Program-made: the position numbers and the translations under genes
Part shown: piece by piece, positions 24,877-33,879 of the stretch
Position numbering within the stretch: position 1 is the first letter of the stretch
How the letters are laid out: the number at the start of each line of letters is the position of its first letter
Assembly (NCBI GenBank): GCA_022763185.1
Contig: JALEGL010000012.1
Location: 62,001-126,000 of the forward strand
Source: a bacterium
GTDB taxonomy: Bacteria > Bdellovibrionota_G > JALEGL01
DNA length: 64,000 nucleotides
Direction of reading: 5' to 3'
Notes under the pieces: model-generated
Told to the model about the DNA's origin: nothing
Databases searched by the model: none
What the model saw: the letters and a program-made list of their open reading frames with translations, nothing else

Positions 24877-25881
24877 TTAGTCCGCTGATAGGTTTAAAAC
24901 ATAATTGCATAACTCTGCTAAGCGGTTAGAGTAGCCCCACTCATTGTCATACCAAGCGACAACTCTTATTAAGTTATCCTGACTGTGAGTTAATTCTTGA
25001 TCAATAATGCTTGACTGTGGTGTTCCTATGATATCTGAAGAAACTATTGGATCTTTAGATATGCTCATACAGCTAGGATATTGTTGTGAGTAGTGCTCAA
25101 GAGCCTGATTGATTAAATCGTTGGTCACTGGCTTTTCAACAACAGCATGAAAGTCGACCAATGAGCCATTGGCTACAGGTACACGAATAGCTGCGCCATC
25201 AATTTTCCCTTTTAGTTCAGGTAAAACTTGTGCCACAGCGCTGGCTGCACCCGTGGTTGTGGGGATAATGTTTTGAGCTGCGGCTCGGGCTCTTCGTAAG
25301 TCTTTATGCGCAACATCCAGTACATTCTGATCATTGGTATAAGCATGAACTGTAGTCATATATGATGTTTGTATAGTAAAGTTTTCATGAATGGCTTTTG
25401 CAACATGCGCTAAACAATTGGTTGTACACGAGGCATTGGAGATGAATATATCATCATTTTGTAATAGGTGATCATTGATTCCCATAACAATCATTTTATC
25501 CCATGTGTCTTTTGGAGGGGCGCTTAAAATAACTTTTTTAGCACCTGCATCTATGTGAGCTTTTGCAGACTCCCTTGTTCTAAAGATTCCTGTACATTCT
25601 AGCACACAGTCTACTTGTAAAGATTTCCATGGTAGTTGAGCAGGGTTTCGCTCCTCAAGGAGTTGAATGCTTTGACCCTGAGTATGAAGTATATTATCTT
25701 TTAATCTAAGGTCTTCTTTGTATGTACCCATGATACTGTCATATTTCATCAGGTGCAAAAGCGTTTCATTTGGTGCTAAATCGTTAATAGCAACAATTTC
25801 TATATCCGGGAACTTCTGTAAAAGAATACGGGTTAACGCTCTACCAATTCTTCCAAAACCATTGATGGCAACTTTTTTCAT
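24877..25881 (-). CDS. gap: glyceraldehyde-3-phosphate dehydrogenase
   Basis: A 334-residue glycolytic enzyme. The NAD-binding N-terminus is KVAINGFGRIGRA; the active site ASCTTNCLAH has the catalytic Cys near residue 152; RAAAQNIIPTTTGAA and the C-terminal VAWYDNEWGYSNRL are family landmarks. I start at 25881, where homology begins, rather than the in-frame ATG six codons upstream. A 9-bp inverted repeat with a long loop lies downstream (24790-24862) but is too weak to call a terminator. Confidence 0.95.
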   Translation of the reverse strand: MKKVAINGFGRIGRALTRILLQKFPDIEIVAINDLAPNETLLHLMKYDSIMGTYKEDLRLKDNILHTQGQSIQLLEERNPAQLPWKSLQVDCVLECTGIFRTRESAKAHIDAGAKKVILSAPPKDTWDKMIVMGINDHLLQNDDIFISNASCTTNCLAHVAKAIHENFTIQTSYMTTVHAYTNDQNVLDVAHKDLRRARAAAQNIIPTTTGAASAVAQVLPELKGKIDGAAIRVPVANGSLVDFHAVVEKPVTNDLINQALEHYSQQYPSCMSISKDPIVSSDIIGTPQSSIIDQELTHSQDNLIRVVAWYDNEWGYSNRLAELCNYVLNLSAD

Positions 25882-25978
25882 AAAACTTGTATAACGCACC
25901 TCAGAGCGAAAAGCAAAACTCTATAAAGTAAATGATTAGTTGAGTTTTTATGCTTTGAAGACTATTAAGGGAGAGTCT

Positions 25979-26839
25979 ATGAGGCAGGGTATAAAATTAA
26001 TACACGATTTGATGAAGCCAAGAATAGCTCTGATGGTGGCATTAACCACTGCTTTGGGATATTTTTTGACAGGTCGTGAGTTTTTAACACTTACCATGTT
26101 CGTTACAGTTTTGGCTGCGGCGATAGCATCCAGCAGTGCCAGCATTTTTAATCAAATTCTTGAAAAAGACACAGATGGTCTTATGGATAGAACGCGTCTT
26201 CGCCCTTTGGTACAAAATCAAATCAATATTTACCTTGGTTGGTTTATAGCGTTTATTTTAGCAGTCGTTAGCGGAGGATTGTTATGGTTTTTTGTTAATC
26301 CTATCAGCATGTGGATAACCTTAAGTACAATCATTCTCTATGCCTGGGTCTATACGCCACTAAAAAGAAAAACACATTTATCGACATTGATCGGCGCTAT
26401 ACCGGGTGCTTTCCCTCCTGTTATTGGTTGGGTGGCGGCTAATGGTCAATTAGATACAGGAGCCTTCATTGTTTTTGCTATTTTATTTTTATGGCAAATG
26501 CCACATTTTATTGCGATTGCCTGGATTTATGCAGAAGATTATCAAAAAGCAGGCTTCCCTATTGTAACCAGTCTAGACCCACAAAGAAACTTTACAGCTT
26601 TACAAGCGGTTTTGTACGCTGCAGCTTTGGTTCCTGTATCTCTGATGACAACTTTGTTTAAGTTGACGGGCAAAATCTACTTTTTTGGTACGCTACTGCT
26701 TGGGGCATATTTCTTCTATGAATGCATCATGTTGCATCAGAGGAAAACAAAACAACAAGCTAAAAAAGTTTTGCTGGCTTCTGTTGTTTATTTGCCAATC
26801 TTATTTTTATTGATCATAGTGGATGCCATATTTTCATGA
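25979..26839 (+). CDS. ctaB: protohaem IX farnesyltransferase (haem O synthase)
   Basis: A 286-residue UbiA-family membrane enzyme adding a farnesyl group to haem B for haem-copper oxidases. The prenyl-diphosphate-binding motif is NQILEKDTDGLMDRT, followed by RLRPL, and the second conserved loop by YTPLKRKTHLSTLIGAIPGA and DYQKAGFP. Multiple hydrophobic helices are present. I start at the ATG at 25979, preceded by AAGGGAG; an in-frame TTG at 25940 is unlikely. Its end overlaps the ABC ATPase gene (ATGA). Confidence 0.92.
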   Translation: MRQGIKLIHDLMKPRIALMVALTTALGYFLTGREFLTLTMFVTVLAAAIASSSASIFNQILEKDTDGLMDRTRLRPLVQNQINIYLGWFIAFILAVVSGGLLWFFVNPISMWITLSTIILYAWVYTPLKRKTHLSTLIGAIPGAFPPVIGWVAANGQLDTGAFIVFAILFLWQMPHFIAIAWIYAEDYQKAGFPIVTSLDPQRNFTALQAVLYAAALVPVSLMTTLFKLTGKIYFFGTLLLGAYFFYECIMLHQRKTKQQAKKVLLASVVYLPILFLLIIVDAIFS

Positions 26840-27744
26840 GTTATATAGAGTTAAGTAACATTAGTTTAAATTATAAAGATTTTTTTGCACTTCAAGATAT
26901 TCATTTATCTTTGAAAGCAGGAGAATATACCTTATTTTTAGGCCCAAACGGCAGCGGTAAAAGTTCATTGTTTTCAATTATGACCAGTAGTAGACCTGCT
27001 TCTATGGGGCAAATAAAGTACCAAGAAGCCTTACTGTCTTCAAAAAACTTACATGATTATAGAAGCAATATTGGTGTGTGTTTCCAATCTCCAAGTCTAG
27101 ACCCGCTTTTAACGGTAGAAGAAAACCTGGTTTGTCATGGGCGTTTATTTAATTTAAACAAACGTACAATGCAAAAAAAAATCAGTGAACTTGTTGATTA
27201 TTTCCAATTGGAAGCTAAAGTTGATCAGCCCGTTTCAACTTTATCAGGTGGAATGCAAAGAAAAGTGGAACTGATTAAAGCCTTGTTACCCAATGTTGAA
27301 TATTTATTCTTAGATGAACCTTCAACAGGTCTTGATCCATCAGCAAGACGAGATTTGTGGAGTTTTTTAAAAAAAATTAAACAAAAGGGTATTGGTATTT
27401 GCATGACCTCACATATTATTGAAGATATAGATGCAGTGGACCAGTGTTATTTTTTAAAAGATGGAAAAATATTTTTAAATGGTAAACCTATAGATTTAAT
27501 TAAAAAAATGGGTTCCCAGCTTTTAGATATAAAAACATACAAGCTCAATGAAACACTACAAGTATTAAAAGAAACCTTTGTAAATGATCAAGTTTATGCG
27601 CATGATCAATCAATTTATATTTTAAACCAAAGTCATCAAGCCTTACAAAAAATTAATCAAATGAATTTAGCAGATATTCAATCTATATCATTAAGAGCAA
27701 CGCAATTGATGGATGTGTACCATCATACCTTAAGGGATCAATAA
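26836..27744 (+). CDS. ABC transporter ATP-binding protein
   Basis: A 302-residue ABC ATPase of the DrrA/CcmA-like type paired with an ABC-2 permease. Walker A is LGPNGSGKSSLF, the signature LSGGMQRKVEL, and Walker B YLFLDEPSTGLDP, in order, followed by the switch histidine in TSHIIED. A C-terminal extension of about 90 residues follows the nucleotide-binding domain. It starts within the ctaB stop codon and is directly abutted by the permease. The substrate is unknown; linkage with ctaB is seen in other proteobacteria and may relate to oxidase assembly, but this is inference. Confidence 0.9.
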   Translation: MSYIELSNISLNYKDFFALQDIHLSLKAGEYTLFLGPNGSGKSSLFSIMTSSRPASMGQIKYQEALLSSKNLHDYRSNIGVCFQSPSLDPLLTVEENLVCHGRLFNLNKRTMQKKISELVDYFQLEAKVDQPVSTLSGGMQRKVELIKALLPNVEYLFLDEPSTGLDPSARRDLWSFLKKIKQKGIGICMTSHIIEDIDAVDQCYFLKDGKIFLNGKPIDLIKKMGSQLLDIKTYKLNETLQVLKETFVNDQVYAHDQSIYILNQSHQALQKINQMNLADIQSISLRATQLMDVYHHTLRDQ

Positions 27745-28497
27745 ATGTTGGCACTATTAAATAGAGAATTTATTCGCTTATCCAGACAAAAAGGGCGCTT
27801 GTTTGGAGCCTTTTTAACGCCTTTGATGATTTGGCTTTTTTTAGGTTTGGGCTTTCAAGATTCTTTTGTTTTAAATAGTAATAAGGAGATAAATTACTTT
27901 GAGTATTTTTTCCCTGGTATGGTTTTGATGACACTGATGTTCAGCGCTATATTTTCTATGATATCATTTATTGAAGATAGAAACTCTGGTTTTTTACAAA
28001 GCGTTTGGGTGTCACCTGTAAGTGGTCTGAGCATGGTGATGGCCAAAGTTTTAAGCTGTAGTCTTTTTGCTTTGGGACAAAGTTTAATCCTTTTAGTGTG
28101 TGCGTACATTTTTAAATTAAGTTTTGGATTTTCAAATTTTTTACAGATCAGTTTGATTTTGTTTTTATCCGCGGTGCTCATGAGTAGTATTGGCTTTTTA
28201 TTGGCATGGTATAGCGAGAGTACGCAAACCTTTCATGTGTGGATGAATATCGTTTTGATGCCGATGTGGTTATTTTCAGGGGCCTTGTTCAGCTTTGAGT
28301 CTGTTCCAACATGGATGAATCTATTGTATAAACTTAATCCATTAACATATAGCCTTGCAGCCATGCGTTGGTCAATGAGCAGTGAACAATTAAATATGAA
28401 TATTCCTAGTTTTGGTCTCTCAAATATCATTGTCACAATATTGACAGTGGTCTTTGTTTCTGTAGGTGTTTTTGTTTTAAATCAGAAGCGAAATTAG
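27745..28497 (+). CDS. ABC-2 type transporter permease
   Basis: A 250-residue inner-membrane protein with about six helices (for example YFEYFFPGMVLMTLMFSAIF and FLQISLILFLSAVLMSSIGF) and the ABC-2 family ending LYKLNPLTYSLAAMRW. It begins on the base after the ATPase stop codon, so the two form an exporter. The substrate cannot be inferred. The 215-bp gap downstream is AT-rich and holds no clear terminator or sigma-54 site. Confidence 0.88.
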   Translation: MLALLNREFIRLSRQKGRLFGAFLTPLMIWLFLGLGFQDSFVLNSNKEINYFEYFFPGMVLMTLMFSAIFSMISFIEDRNSGFLQSVWVSPVSGLSMVMAKVLSCSLFALGQSLILLVCAYIFKLSFGFSNFLQISLILFLSAVLMSSIGFLLAWYSESTQTFHVWMNIVLMPMWLFSGALFSFESVPTWMNLLYKLNPLTYSLAAMRWSMSSEQLNMNIPSFGLSNIIVTILTVVFVSVGVFVLNQKRN

Positions 28498-28712
28498 ACA
28501 AAGTTATTATTTGTTGCATGATTGAGATCTTAAAAAGAACTTTAATCAACAAAAATATTTTTTACACAAAAAGTTTTATTGCCAAGAATTGCTTTTTATG
28601 AAGTTCAGCTGCCATAAAATTTTTTCTAACTCAAGTTATAAAAAAAACTGAATTTTTAAAACATGGATTAATTTTTTCAATTGAGATTTTGTCTTCTTCA
28701 GGAGGATGAAAT

Positions 28713-29204
28713 ATGAAAAAAATTTCAAAACAATTAAGTATAGTATTGATGTTAACTTTTTTACTGGGGTATTGGAAAGAGGTTCAAGCACAGAAAACAT
28801 ATTATGTTCAACAAGAATTAGAAGAAAAATTTTCTGAAAATTGGAACGATATTGAAAGGGTTGTTTTTTCTAAACATAGAGATGATGGCCATTTAGTCAT
28901 TGCTATGCATGCGATAGGATGTAAAGATTGCAATGGGCAGTCACCTCAAATCGATATCGATTTTAAAAGAAAGTATAATAAAGATTATCTTTTTGCTTAT
29001 CAGTTTGATTGTCATCAAGTTATTTTAGAAGATGCAAGAGCAATATTTAAAAATTTTAAATCTGATGTTAGAAAGGTAAATTCTTTAGATAAGAATGTTG
29101 ACTTGGTTGAAAACATACCAATGGAACATCGTTATATTTTTTATCATCTTGTTGAAACTGCAGATGAGCTGATAAAAATATGTAGTTATCCACAAGAATT
29201 ATAA
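28713..29204 (+). CDS. secreted protein of unknown function with CxxC motif
   Basis: A 163-residue protein with a signal peptide (MKKISKQLSIVLMLTFLLGY ... VQAQ) and a strong CAGGAGG ribosome-binding site. The mature part is charged, with an IGCKDCNGQSP motif whose CxxC could form a disulfide or bind metal, and further cysteines at FDCHQV and KICSY. No family recognised. It stands alone, ending at a bidirectional terminator shared with the convergent VWA operon. Confidence 0.65.
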   Translation: MKKISKQLSIVLMLTFLLGYWKEVQAQKTYYVQQELEEKFSENWNDIERVVFSKHRDDGHLVIAMHAIGCKDCNGQSPQIDIDFKRKYNKDYLFAYQFDCHQVILEDARAIFKNFKSDVRKVNSLDKNVDLVENIPMEHRYIFYHLVETADELIKICSYPQEL

Positions 29205-29221
29205 TTAAGTATAAAAAATAA

Positions 29222-29253
29222 AAAAGGGATATGCAAATATACATATCCCTTTT
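29222..29253. terminator. bidirectional intrinsic terminator
   Basis: AAAAGGGATATG (29222-29233) pairs perfectly with CATATCCCTTTT (29242-29253) around an 8-nt loop. The flanking A-rich and T-rich arms give a U-run in either direction. It separates the plus-strand secreted gene from the minus-strand VWA operon. Confidence 0.8.
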
Positions 29254-29271
29254 AACTTAAAGTCAGATCAA

Positions 29272-29679
29272 TTAGTTGTCTAAAGCCCCATCCGTGATCC
29301 AAGATAGTAGATTTTGAGAAAGACTGCTAGGCAGTGATGAACCACTATGACTGCCACTGTTAGGATAAGTTAAGATGTAGCTGTTAGAGGGTGTAATTAA
29401 ATCGACTCTTGATGTTGATTGTCCATCAATGTCCCCAGTGATAGAAGTGTAAACATCAACGCGTAAATTGTTTTCTGCTAAACTACTCCCATGGCAGAGT
29501 GTGCAGCCAGCTGATTGAAATTGTGGGACCAAATCACTACTAAAGCTTATGGATGTATTCACTGGATTGTTGTCTGGAAACTGATCTGGATCTAAATTGG
29601 TGATGTCTACTTCACCACATGAAAAAATCATCAAACTTATTGTCAGAAGAAAAGTTAAAAATAGAAAATTTTTTTGCAT
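29272..29679 (-). CDS. small lipoprotein with a CxxCH haem-binding motif
   Basis: A 135-residue lipoprotein: signal ending MIFSC, then GEVDITNLDPDQFPDNN, a FSSDLVPQFQSAGCTLCHGS segment carrying one CxxCH haem-attachment motif, and ILTYPNSGSHSGSSLPSSLS followed by LLSWITDGA, typical of small planctomycete-type cytochrome c domains. It is a paralogue of the protein at 47968-48432, which shares VDxxxLDPxxxP, CxxCH, SYILTYPN/LLLTYPNG and WIxxGA. It is the last gene of the VWA operon. Covalent haem attachment is predicted from the motif only. Confidence 0.75.
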   Translation of the reverse strand: MQKNFLFLTFLLTISLMIFSCGEVDITNLDPDQFPDNNPVNTSISFSSDLVPQFQSAGCTLCHGSSLAENNLRVDVYTSITGDIDGQSTSRVDLITPSNSYILTYPNSGSHSGSSLPSSLSQNLLSWITDGALDN

Positions 29680-29696
29680 ATCAGCTTCCTCGTTAC

Positions 29697-30224
29697 TTAG
29701 TTGTTGGCGTCCGTATGAATCAAGTCGGCTTTAAAGGTTCCAAACATGGTATCCCCGGTGATAAACGTGATTTCAAAATGACCTTGAAGCGTAGAACCTT
29801 CAGTTAAAGAAAAGGATTCAAAGGTAAGGTTCCCACTCTGAACAGTTGGGAAAGGAGCACGATCTTCTTCTGGTATACCGTTGTTATCAATCAATCTAAA
29901 TCGAGATAAGGTGCTATTATTTAATAAATTTAAAGACACACCTTCTTCTATGGCGGGGTCAGTTTCTTGATCGTAATCATACAATAAATTTAAAGCATTT
30001 TCTTTTTCATTGGAGTTAGGAATATCTGAAGTATAAACAATGGCGATACCCTCATTTTCAATGAATCGTATTTCAACGTCATCAAACTCCAGTGCATGAA
30101 CATTTTCTATGCTTCCACGTAAGGTATTGACTGGATCCTTAGCGCAGCCAGAAAAGAAAAGGACAAAAAGTAGCGTTAAAGAGATTGGCTTTAACGCTTT
30201 TTTATAGATTAAGAAATTAAACAT
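29697..30224 (-). CDS. lipoprotein of unknown function
   Basis: A 175-residue predicted lipoprotein: KPISLTLLFVLFFSGC provides a signal and lipobox. The mature part is acidic, with ALEFDDVEIRFIENEGIAIV and a C-terminal GHFEITFITGDTMFGTFKAD that looks like a beta-sandwich. CTGGAGATGTC gives a ribosome-binding site before the ATG. It lies between the VWA lipoprotein (35 bp upstream) and the CxxCH lipoprotein (17 bp downstream), so the three are probably cotranscribed from the sigma-54-type promoter at 31853. Confidence 0.65.
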   Translation of the reverse strand: MFNFLIYKKALKPISLTLLFVLFFSGCAKDPVNTLRGSIENVHALEFDDVEIRFIENEGIAIVYTSDIPNSNEKENALNLLYDYDQETDPAIEEGVSLNLLNNSTLSRFRLIDNNGIPEEDRAPFPTVQSGNLTFESFSLTEGSTLQGHFEITFITGDTMFGTFKADLIHTDANN

Positions 30225-30259
30225 GACATCTCCAGTAAGTTCATAACACCAACTCTATT

Positions 30260-31840
30260 TTACTCTGGGTTTTCAATATTGACAAACGGTATTTGTGAAA
30301 TCTGAATTTCATTACTTACATCGCTTGTAAAAAACTCATCAATATTAATGGTTACAACACCTTCAGATAAAATATAATCTTTAGGTTCAGTAGAACTTAA
30401 CTCTTTTTGAATCATATACACTCTTATTTCATTGGTTCTTGGGATATCGCTTGAAATGGCTTGTGTTTGAGTTAAGGTGATGTTGGTTAAATCAACTTGA
30501 TAACAGTATAAACCAGCATTGTTAATTTCTGTAAAACTAACGCTATTTCTAATCGCAAAGTTATCTCTTAGTACAGCATCATTAAGATTAGGGTTCATCC
30601 CGGCTTTTATTTCTTGAATATTGGTCCAACCGTCACCATCGTTATCAAAGCTTGCATCATTGATACTAGGATCAGTACCAAACTTTGCTTCGAGGAAGTC
30701 AATGATGTTGTCTTCATCCGTGTCGAACAAATCATCTTCACTGAATATTTTTTCTTCATGACATTTATCCAATTTGTCTTGATCCAAATCATCGTCAGCA
30801 TCAGGTCCAGTACAGTGAACCTCTGCAACGGCTGGAATGGATAAGGTTCTGTATTCAATCATATCTGTTACTTTATCTCCATCGGTATCCGCAACCAGAG
30901 GACTCGAGTTAAGAACTGTATTTTCAAATAAGTCAGCGGCAAAGTCCATATCTGTATCGGGGAGATAAGAAGGGTTGTTGTTACTGGTATTATGAACAGC
31001 AGCAGTCATATTAACCACAAACATATCAACCAAGATATAAGGAATAACCAATGGTGCTAAGTTGATTCCTTGGTTTAAGAAAGTAATGTCACTGGCTGCA
31101 GTAAAGTGTAAGAAAATACCATTACCTTGTTGAGCAACTTGTTGCATGAAGTTAAATCCAGGAGAACCAGCACTGCCCAAAAATGCAGCATTCATAACAA
31201 TATCACCAATACTAAAGTTATTTTCAATATTCATGAAAAGTTGTAAGGCTTGTAAAGTTTCGGCTTCTTTGGTGACACCATCAACAATTGGTGCACCATC
31301 AGCCAATAAAATGGAAGGGAAAAAAGCGTTGGCAGCAGAGCCAAACTCTTGTTCAAGAGATAAAATTTCCTGTTCAATTTCATCACGTGCGGTATTGATT
31401 GCTTGAGGCATGTTGGTCCAGCCGTTGGCTTCATTCAGTTCGCCCACGGCAGAGTTTAGAATACTCAAATCACGCGTAAATCCACCTGTTAATACTTCAG
31501 CTCCACTGGCATATTTGACGATCATAATCTCATAGTTAGGTCTATCAGGTGTAATGAATTCATTGATCACTTCTTGAGTAGCTAAGCCTCTAAATCCTTG
31601 CGGATCTGTTGTAGCCATAGATCCACTGGTATCTACAATCAGAGTAATTCTTACTGGTGAAGTAATTGAGTTGGGGTTTTGCGTACAGATTTCACCAACC
31701 ACAGAGACCTTATCTGATTTTTGATTCAGAAATTTCAGATCAGGGTTTACTCCACAGTTGATGATACTTAAGCTTAAAATAATGCTTAAGGCTGTACGTT
31801 TAAGGTTTTTTATTGTTTTTATGTATGTTTGGCGCTTCAT
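30260..31840 (-). CDS. VWA-domain lipoprotein with TSP3-like calcium repeats
   Basis: A 526-residue envelope protein. A signal leads to a cysteine at residue 29 (SIINC, with Asn at -1). A von Willebrand A domain follows, with the MIDAS motif VDTSGSM near residue 70 and metal-site partners in later loops, to about residue 280. Next come TSP3-like Asp-rich units (DTDMDFAADLFENT, DTDGDKVTDMIEYR, DNDGDGWTNIQEIKAG), then a C-terminal beta region. Such proteins mediate metal-dependent adhesion. It heads a three-gene operon. The ATG has no ribosome-binding site and lies two bases after the predicted sigma-54 start. Confidence 0.82.
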   Translation of the reverse strand: MKRQTYIKTIKNLKRTALSIILSLSIINCGVNPDLKFLNQKSDKVSVVGEICTQNPNSITSPVRITLIVDTSGSMATTDPQGFRGLATQEVINEFITPDRPNYEIMIVKYASGAEVLTGGFTRDLSILNSAVGELNEANGWTNMPQAINTARDEIEQEILSLEQEFGSAANAFFPSILLADGAPIVDGVTKEAETLQALQLFMNIENNFSIGDIVMNAAFLGSAGSPGFNFMQQVAQQGNGIFLHFTAASDITFLNQGINLAPLVIPYILVDMFVVNMTAAVHNTSNNNPSYLPDTDMDFAADLFENTVLNSSPLVADTDGDKVTDMIEYRTLSIPAVAEVHCTGPDADDDLDQDKLDKCHEEKIFSEDDLFDTDEDNIIDFLEAKFGTDPSINDASFDNDGDGWTNIQEIKAGMNPNLNDAVLRDNFAIRNSVSFTEINNAGLYCYQVDLTNITLTQTQAISSDIPRTNEIRVYMIQKELSSTEPKDYILSEGVVTINIDEFFTSDVSNEIQISQIPFVNIENPE

Positions 31841-31852
31841 GCTTATTAATAA

Positions 31853-31868
31853 AGCAATTTTTAGGCCA
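31853..31868 (-). promoter_or_regulatory. sigma-54-type -24/-12 promoter
   Basis: On the minus strand TGGCCTAAAAATTGCT reads from 31868 to 31853, with GG-N10-GC spacing. The -24 element (TGGCCT) is weaker than consensus, the -12 element (TTGCT) is good. The predicted start at 31842 is two bases before the ATG of the VWA gene at 31840, the same geometry as the protease and both TSP3 lipoproteins. Confidence 0.65.
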
Positions 31869-31881
31869 GGTTGTTTTTATC

Positions 31882-31967
31882 TTAAGTTGTTGAATTTATT
31901 TAGTTTGTAAGGGGGTTAAACCTTTTGAAGTGCCAATTTAAGTTACGACTCTGCAAGTATTTCATAG
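31882..31967 (-). promoter_or_regulatory. upstream control region shared with the protease gene
   Basis: Three blocks recur at matching spacing upstream of the protease gene: TTAAGTTGTTGAATTT (31882-31897, identical), GTGCCAATTTAAGTTAC (31930-31946, one difference), and CTGCAAGTATTTCATAG (31951-31967), the 17-bp imperfect palindrome also found upstream of exbB and the exbD/FHA operon. The palindrome lies about 83-99 bp above the -24 element, a usual place for an activator of sigma-54. Confidence 0.65.
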
Positions 31968-32016
31968 TTGAAAAAAAGCAATGAGGTACAACTTAGGATG
32001 CTAGACTGATTTTTAA

Positions 32017-33867
32017 TCAGTCCTTGCTATAATGAATTTTTGTTCTTTGTGAAACGATGATTAGGGTTAGTATAAGCATCAAGATTAAAAATGAATTGCC
32101 AGTTTGAGCTTTACAACTTGCTACATTTGATGAAACAAAAGATGCATAAGTTTCTGTCTGATCTGGATCAGGCACAATAGGTGTTAAAGCTTCTTCAACA
32201 ACGCGTATGGTTACATCAATTTGATCAGTTCCAACTACGCTTGTTGCCTCAAAGCTTACGGGATGATCTCCTAAATCAGACATGACAGGTGTCCATGAAA
32301 ATGCGCCAGTATCGGTTTCAAAGCTGGCCGTACTGGGTAAACCTGAGGCGGAAAAAGTAACGGGTATCTGATCAACAGAAGTGTCGCTAACAACAAAACT
32401 AAGGTTGGTATTGACCAAGACTTCAATAATATTACCGGATAGGATTGGAACACCGCCAATTTCTATTGAAGGAGGGGTGGCGTTAGAGTCTGGGGTTAGA
32501 TTAATCGCTTCATATGCATTAATACCACCATGTCCAAAAAAAGTATCGTAACCCGCTGCACCTAAGTCTGTAGCACTGTCAGTTAAAATGTTTTCTACCT
32601 GCGCAACGCTAAGAAATGGGTTTTTGCCAAGAGTTAACGCAGCTACGCCAGCAACATGCGGTGCCGCCATGCTTGTTCCGCTGATGGTGTTGTATCCACC
32701 GTTACTCCATGTTGAAGTGATGTCTGAACCGGGTGCTGAGACATCGATAAGATTACCAAAGTTTGAAAAACTGCTCTTATTCCCACTTGAAGTATGGGAA
32801 GCAACAACAATACCGCCTTCTGAGTTTGATAAAGTTCCACAATTTGCTGGCGAATAGTTGGCAGCATTTGCATTACTGTTACCTGCAGCAACCACAACAA
32901 CGGTTCCTCGTGATTTGGCATAATCTATAGCGGAACAAGTGACTTGACTTGGAGGACAAGCAGATTGGCATCCTAAGCTCATATTAATGACTTGTGCGCC
33001 ATTGTCTGCTGCATATTCAATACCATTGGCTATCCATGAATCTATACCGCCATTGACGCCAAGTACTTTGACACCCATGACTTTGGCTTTATAAGCAACT
33101 CCAACTACACCCGTTGAATTGTTACCCGTTGCTGCGATAGTCCCTGATACATGAGTACCGTGGCCATTGCTATCAGAAATATCACCATTGCCAATGTTGT
33201 TCACAAAGTTACAGCCAGCAATATCGTCAACACAACCATTGTTATCATCATCAATACCATTGTTAGGGATTTCATTGGGGTTGTTCCAAACATTATTGCT
33301 TAAATCAATATGATTGGTTTTTACCCCCGTATCAATAACGGCTACAACAACATTCTCACCTTGTTCAGTATCCCAAGCTTGAGGTGCATTGATAAATGAC
33401 ATACCCCATAAGTTTGGTAAAAGAGGGTCATTGGTTGTTGCTGTCGGTACATATTTATTGCAGTTCATTTCTGCAAACTCGATATCTGGATTGTTTTTTA
33501 AGTCATTTAAAATAGCATTTGTATCAATAACGGAACTGTTTATTTTCATGCGCTGAATTCTTTTAAAATCATGCAGCGTATTTTCATTTTTAGATAGCGC
33601 CTTTGGATCATTACTGAGTTTTTTAATTTGAATAGCACTATTGTTTTGGAGTTGATGAACACTTAAACTATTCATGAAATTTGTATTTTTTTTGGGTAAA
33701 AACATGATTTCATTAGCATTACACGCAGTGTTAGCAGCTAAATGAGTGTTATGGCTGTATGAGACAGAAACATTGGGCTCTAATTGATTTTCATTGGCGC
33801 ATGATACTAAGAGTTGTATAAATAATAAGAGCAAAAGAGAGTAGGGTATCTTATTTAACGGCTTCAT
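32017..33867 (-). CDS. subtilisin-like (S8) serine protease, lipoprotein with C-terminal membrane anchor
   Basis: A 616-residue protease. I start at 33867 (MKPLNKIPYS), where the signal and lipobox LLVSC begin; a start at 33891 would overlap the promoter. An inhibitor-like propeptide (NEIMFLPKK ... FAEMNCNKYV) precedes the S8 catalytic domain with Asp in VVAVIDTGVKTNH, His in SNGHGTHVSGTIAA and Ser in SGTSMAAPHVAGVAAL. Next is an Ig/cadherin-like region (about 455-560, GVPILSGNIIEVLVNTNLSF). The tail is Cys (32 residues from the end), then GNSFLILMLILTLIIV and basic SQRTK, a sorting-signal-like anchor. Probably surface-exposed. Predicted near-leaderless sigma-54 transcript. Confidence 0.9.
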   Translation of the reverse strand: MKPLNKIPYSLLLLLFIQLLVSCANENQLEPNVSVSYSHNTHLAANTACNANEIMFLPKKNTNFMNSLSVHQLQNNSAIQIKKLSNDPKALSKNENTLHDFKRIQRMKINSSVIDTNAILNDLKNNPDIEFAEMNCNKYVPTATTNDPLLPNLWGMSFINAPQAWDTEQGENVVVAVIDTGVKTNHIDLSNNVWNNPNEIPNNGIDDDNNGCVDDIAGCNFVNNIGNGDISDSNGHGTHVSGTIAATGNNSTGVVGVAYKAKVMGVKVLGVNGGIDSWIANGIEYAADNGAQVINMSLGCQSACPPSQVTCSAIDYAKSRGTVVVVAAGNSNANAANYSPANCGTLSNSEGGIVVASHTSSGNKSSFSNFGNLIDVSAPGSDITSTWSNGGYNTISGTSMAAPHVAGVAALTLGKNPFLSVAQVENILTDSATDLGAAGYDTFFGHGGINAYEAINLTPDSNATPPSIEIGGVPILSGNIIEVLVNTNLSFVVSDTSVDQIPVTFSASGLPSTASFETDTGAFSWTPVMSDLGDHPVSFEATSVVGTDQIDVTIRVVEEALTPIVPDPDQTETYASFVSSNVASCKAQTGNSFLILMLILTLIIVSQRTKIHYSKD

Positions 33868-33879
33868 ATTAATATAAAA

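Noticed and set aside
28587-28606. TTGCCAAGAATTGCTT upstream of the secreted gene at 28713 as a sigma-54 promoter
   Set aside because: The -24 GG is missing and the distance to the gene is over 100 bp.
31930-31946. TTGGCAC on the minus strand (also at 33955-33971) as a second sigma-54 promoter
   Set aside because: The GG of a -24 element is present but no GC lies ten bases on in either copy; the block is better seen as part of the control region.
32004-32022. GACTGATT / AATCAGTC hairpin at the end of the protease gene
   Set aside because: It overlaps the stop codon and is not followed by a U-run on the minus strand.
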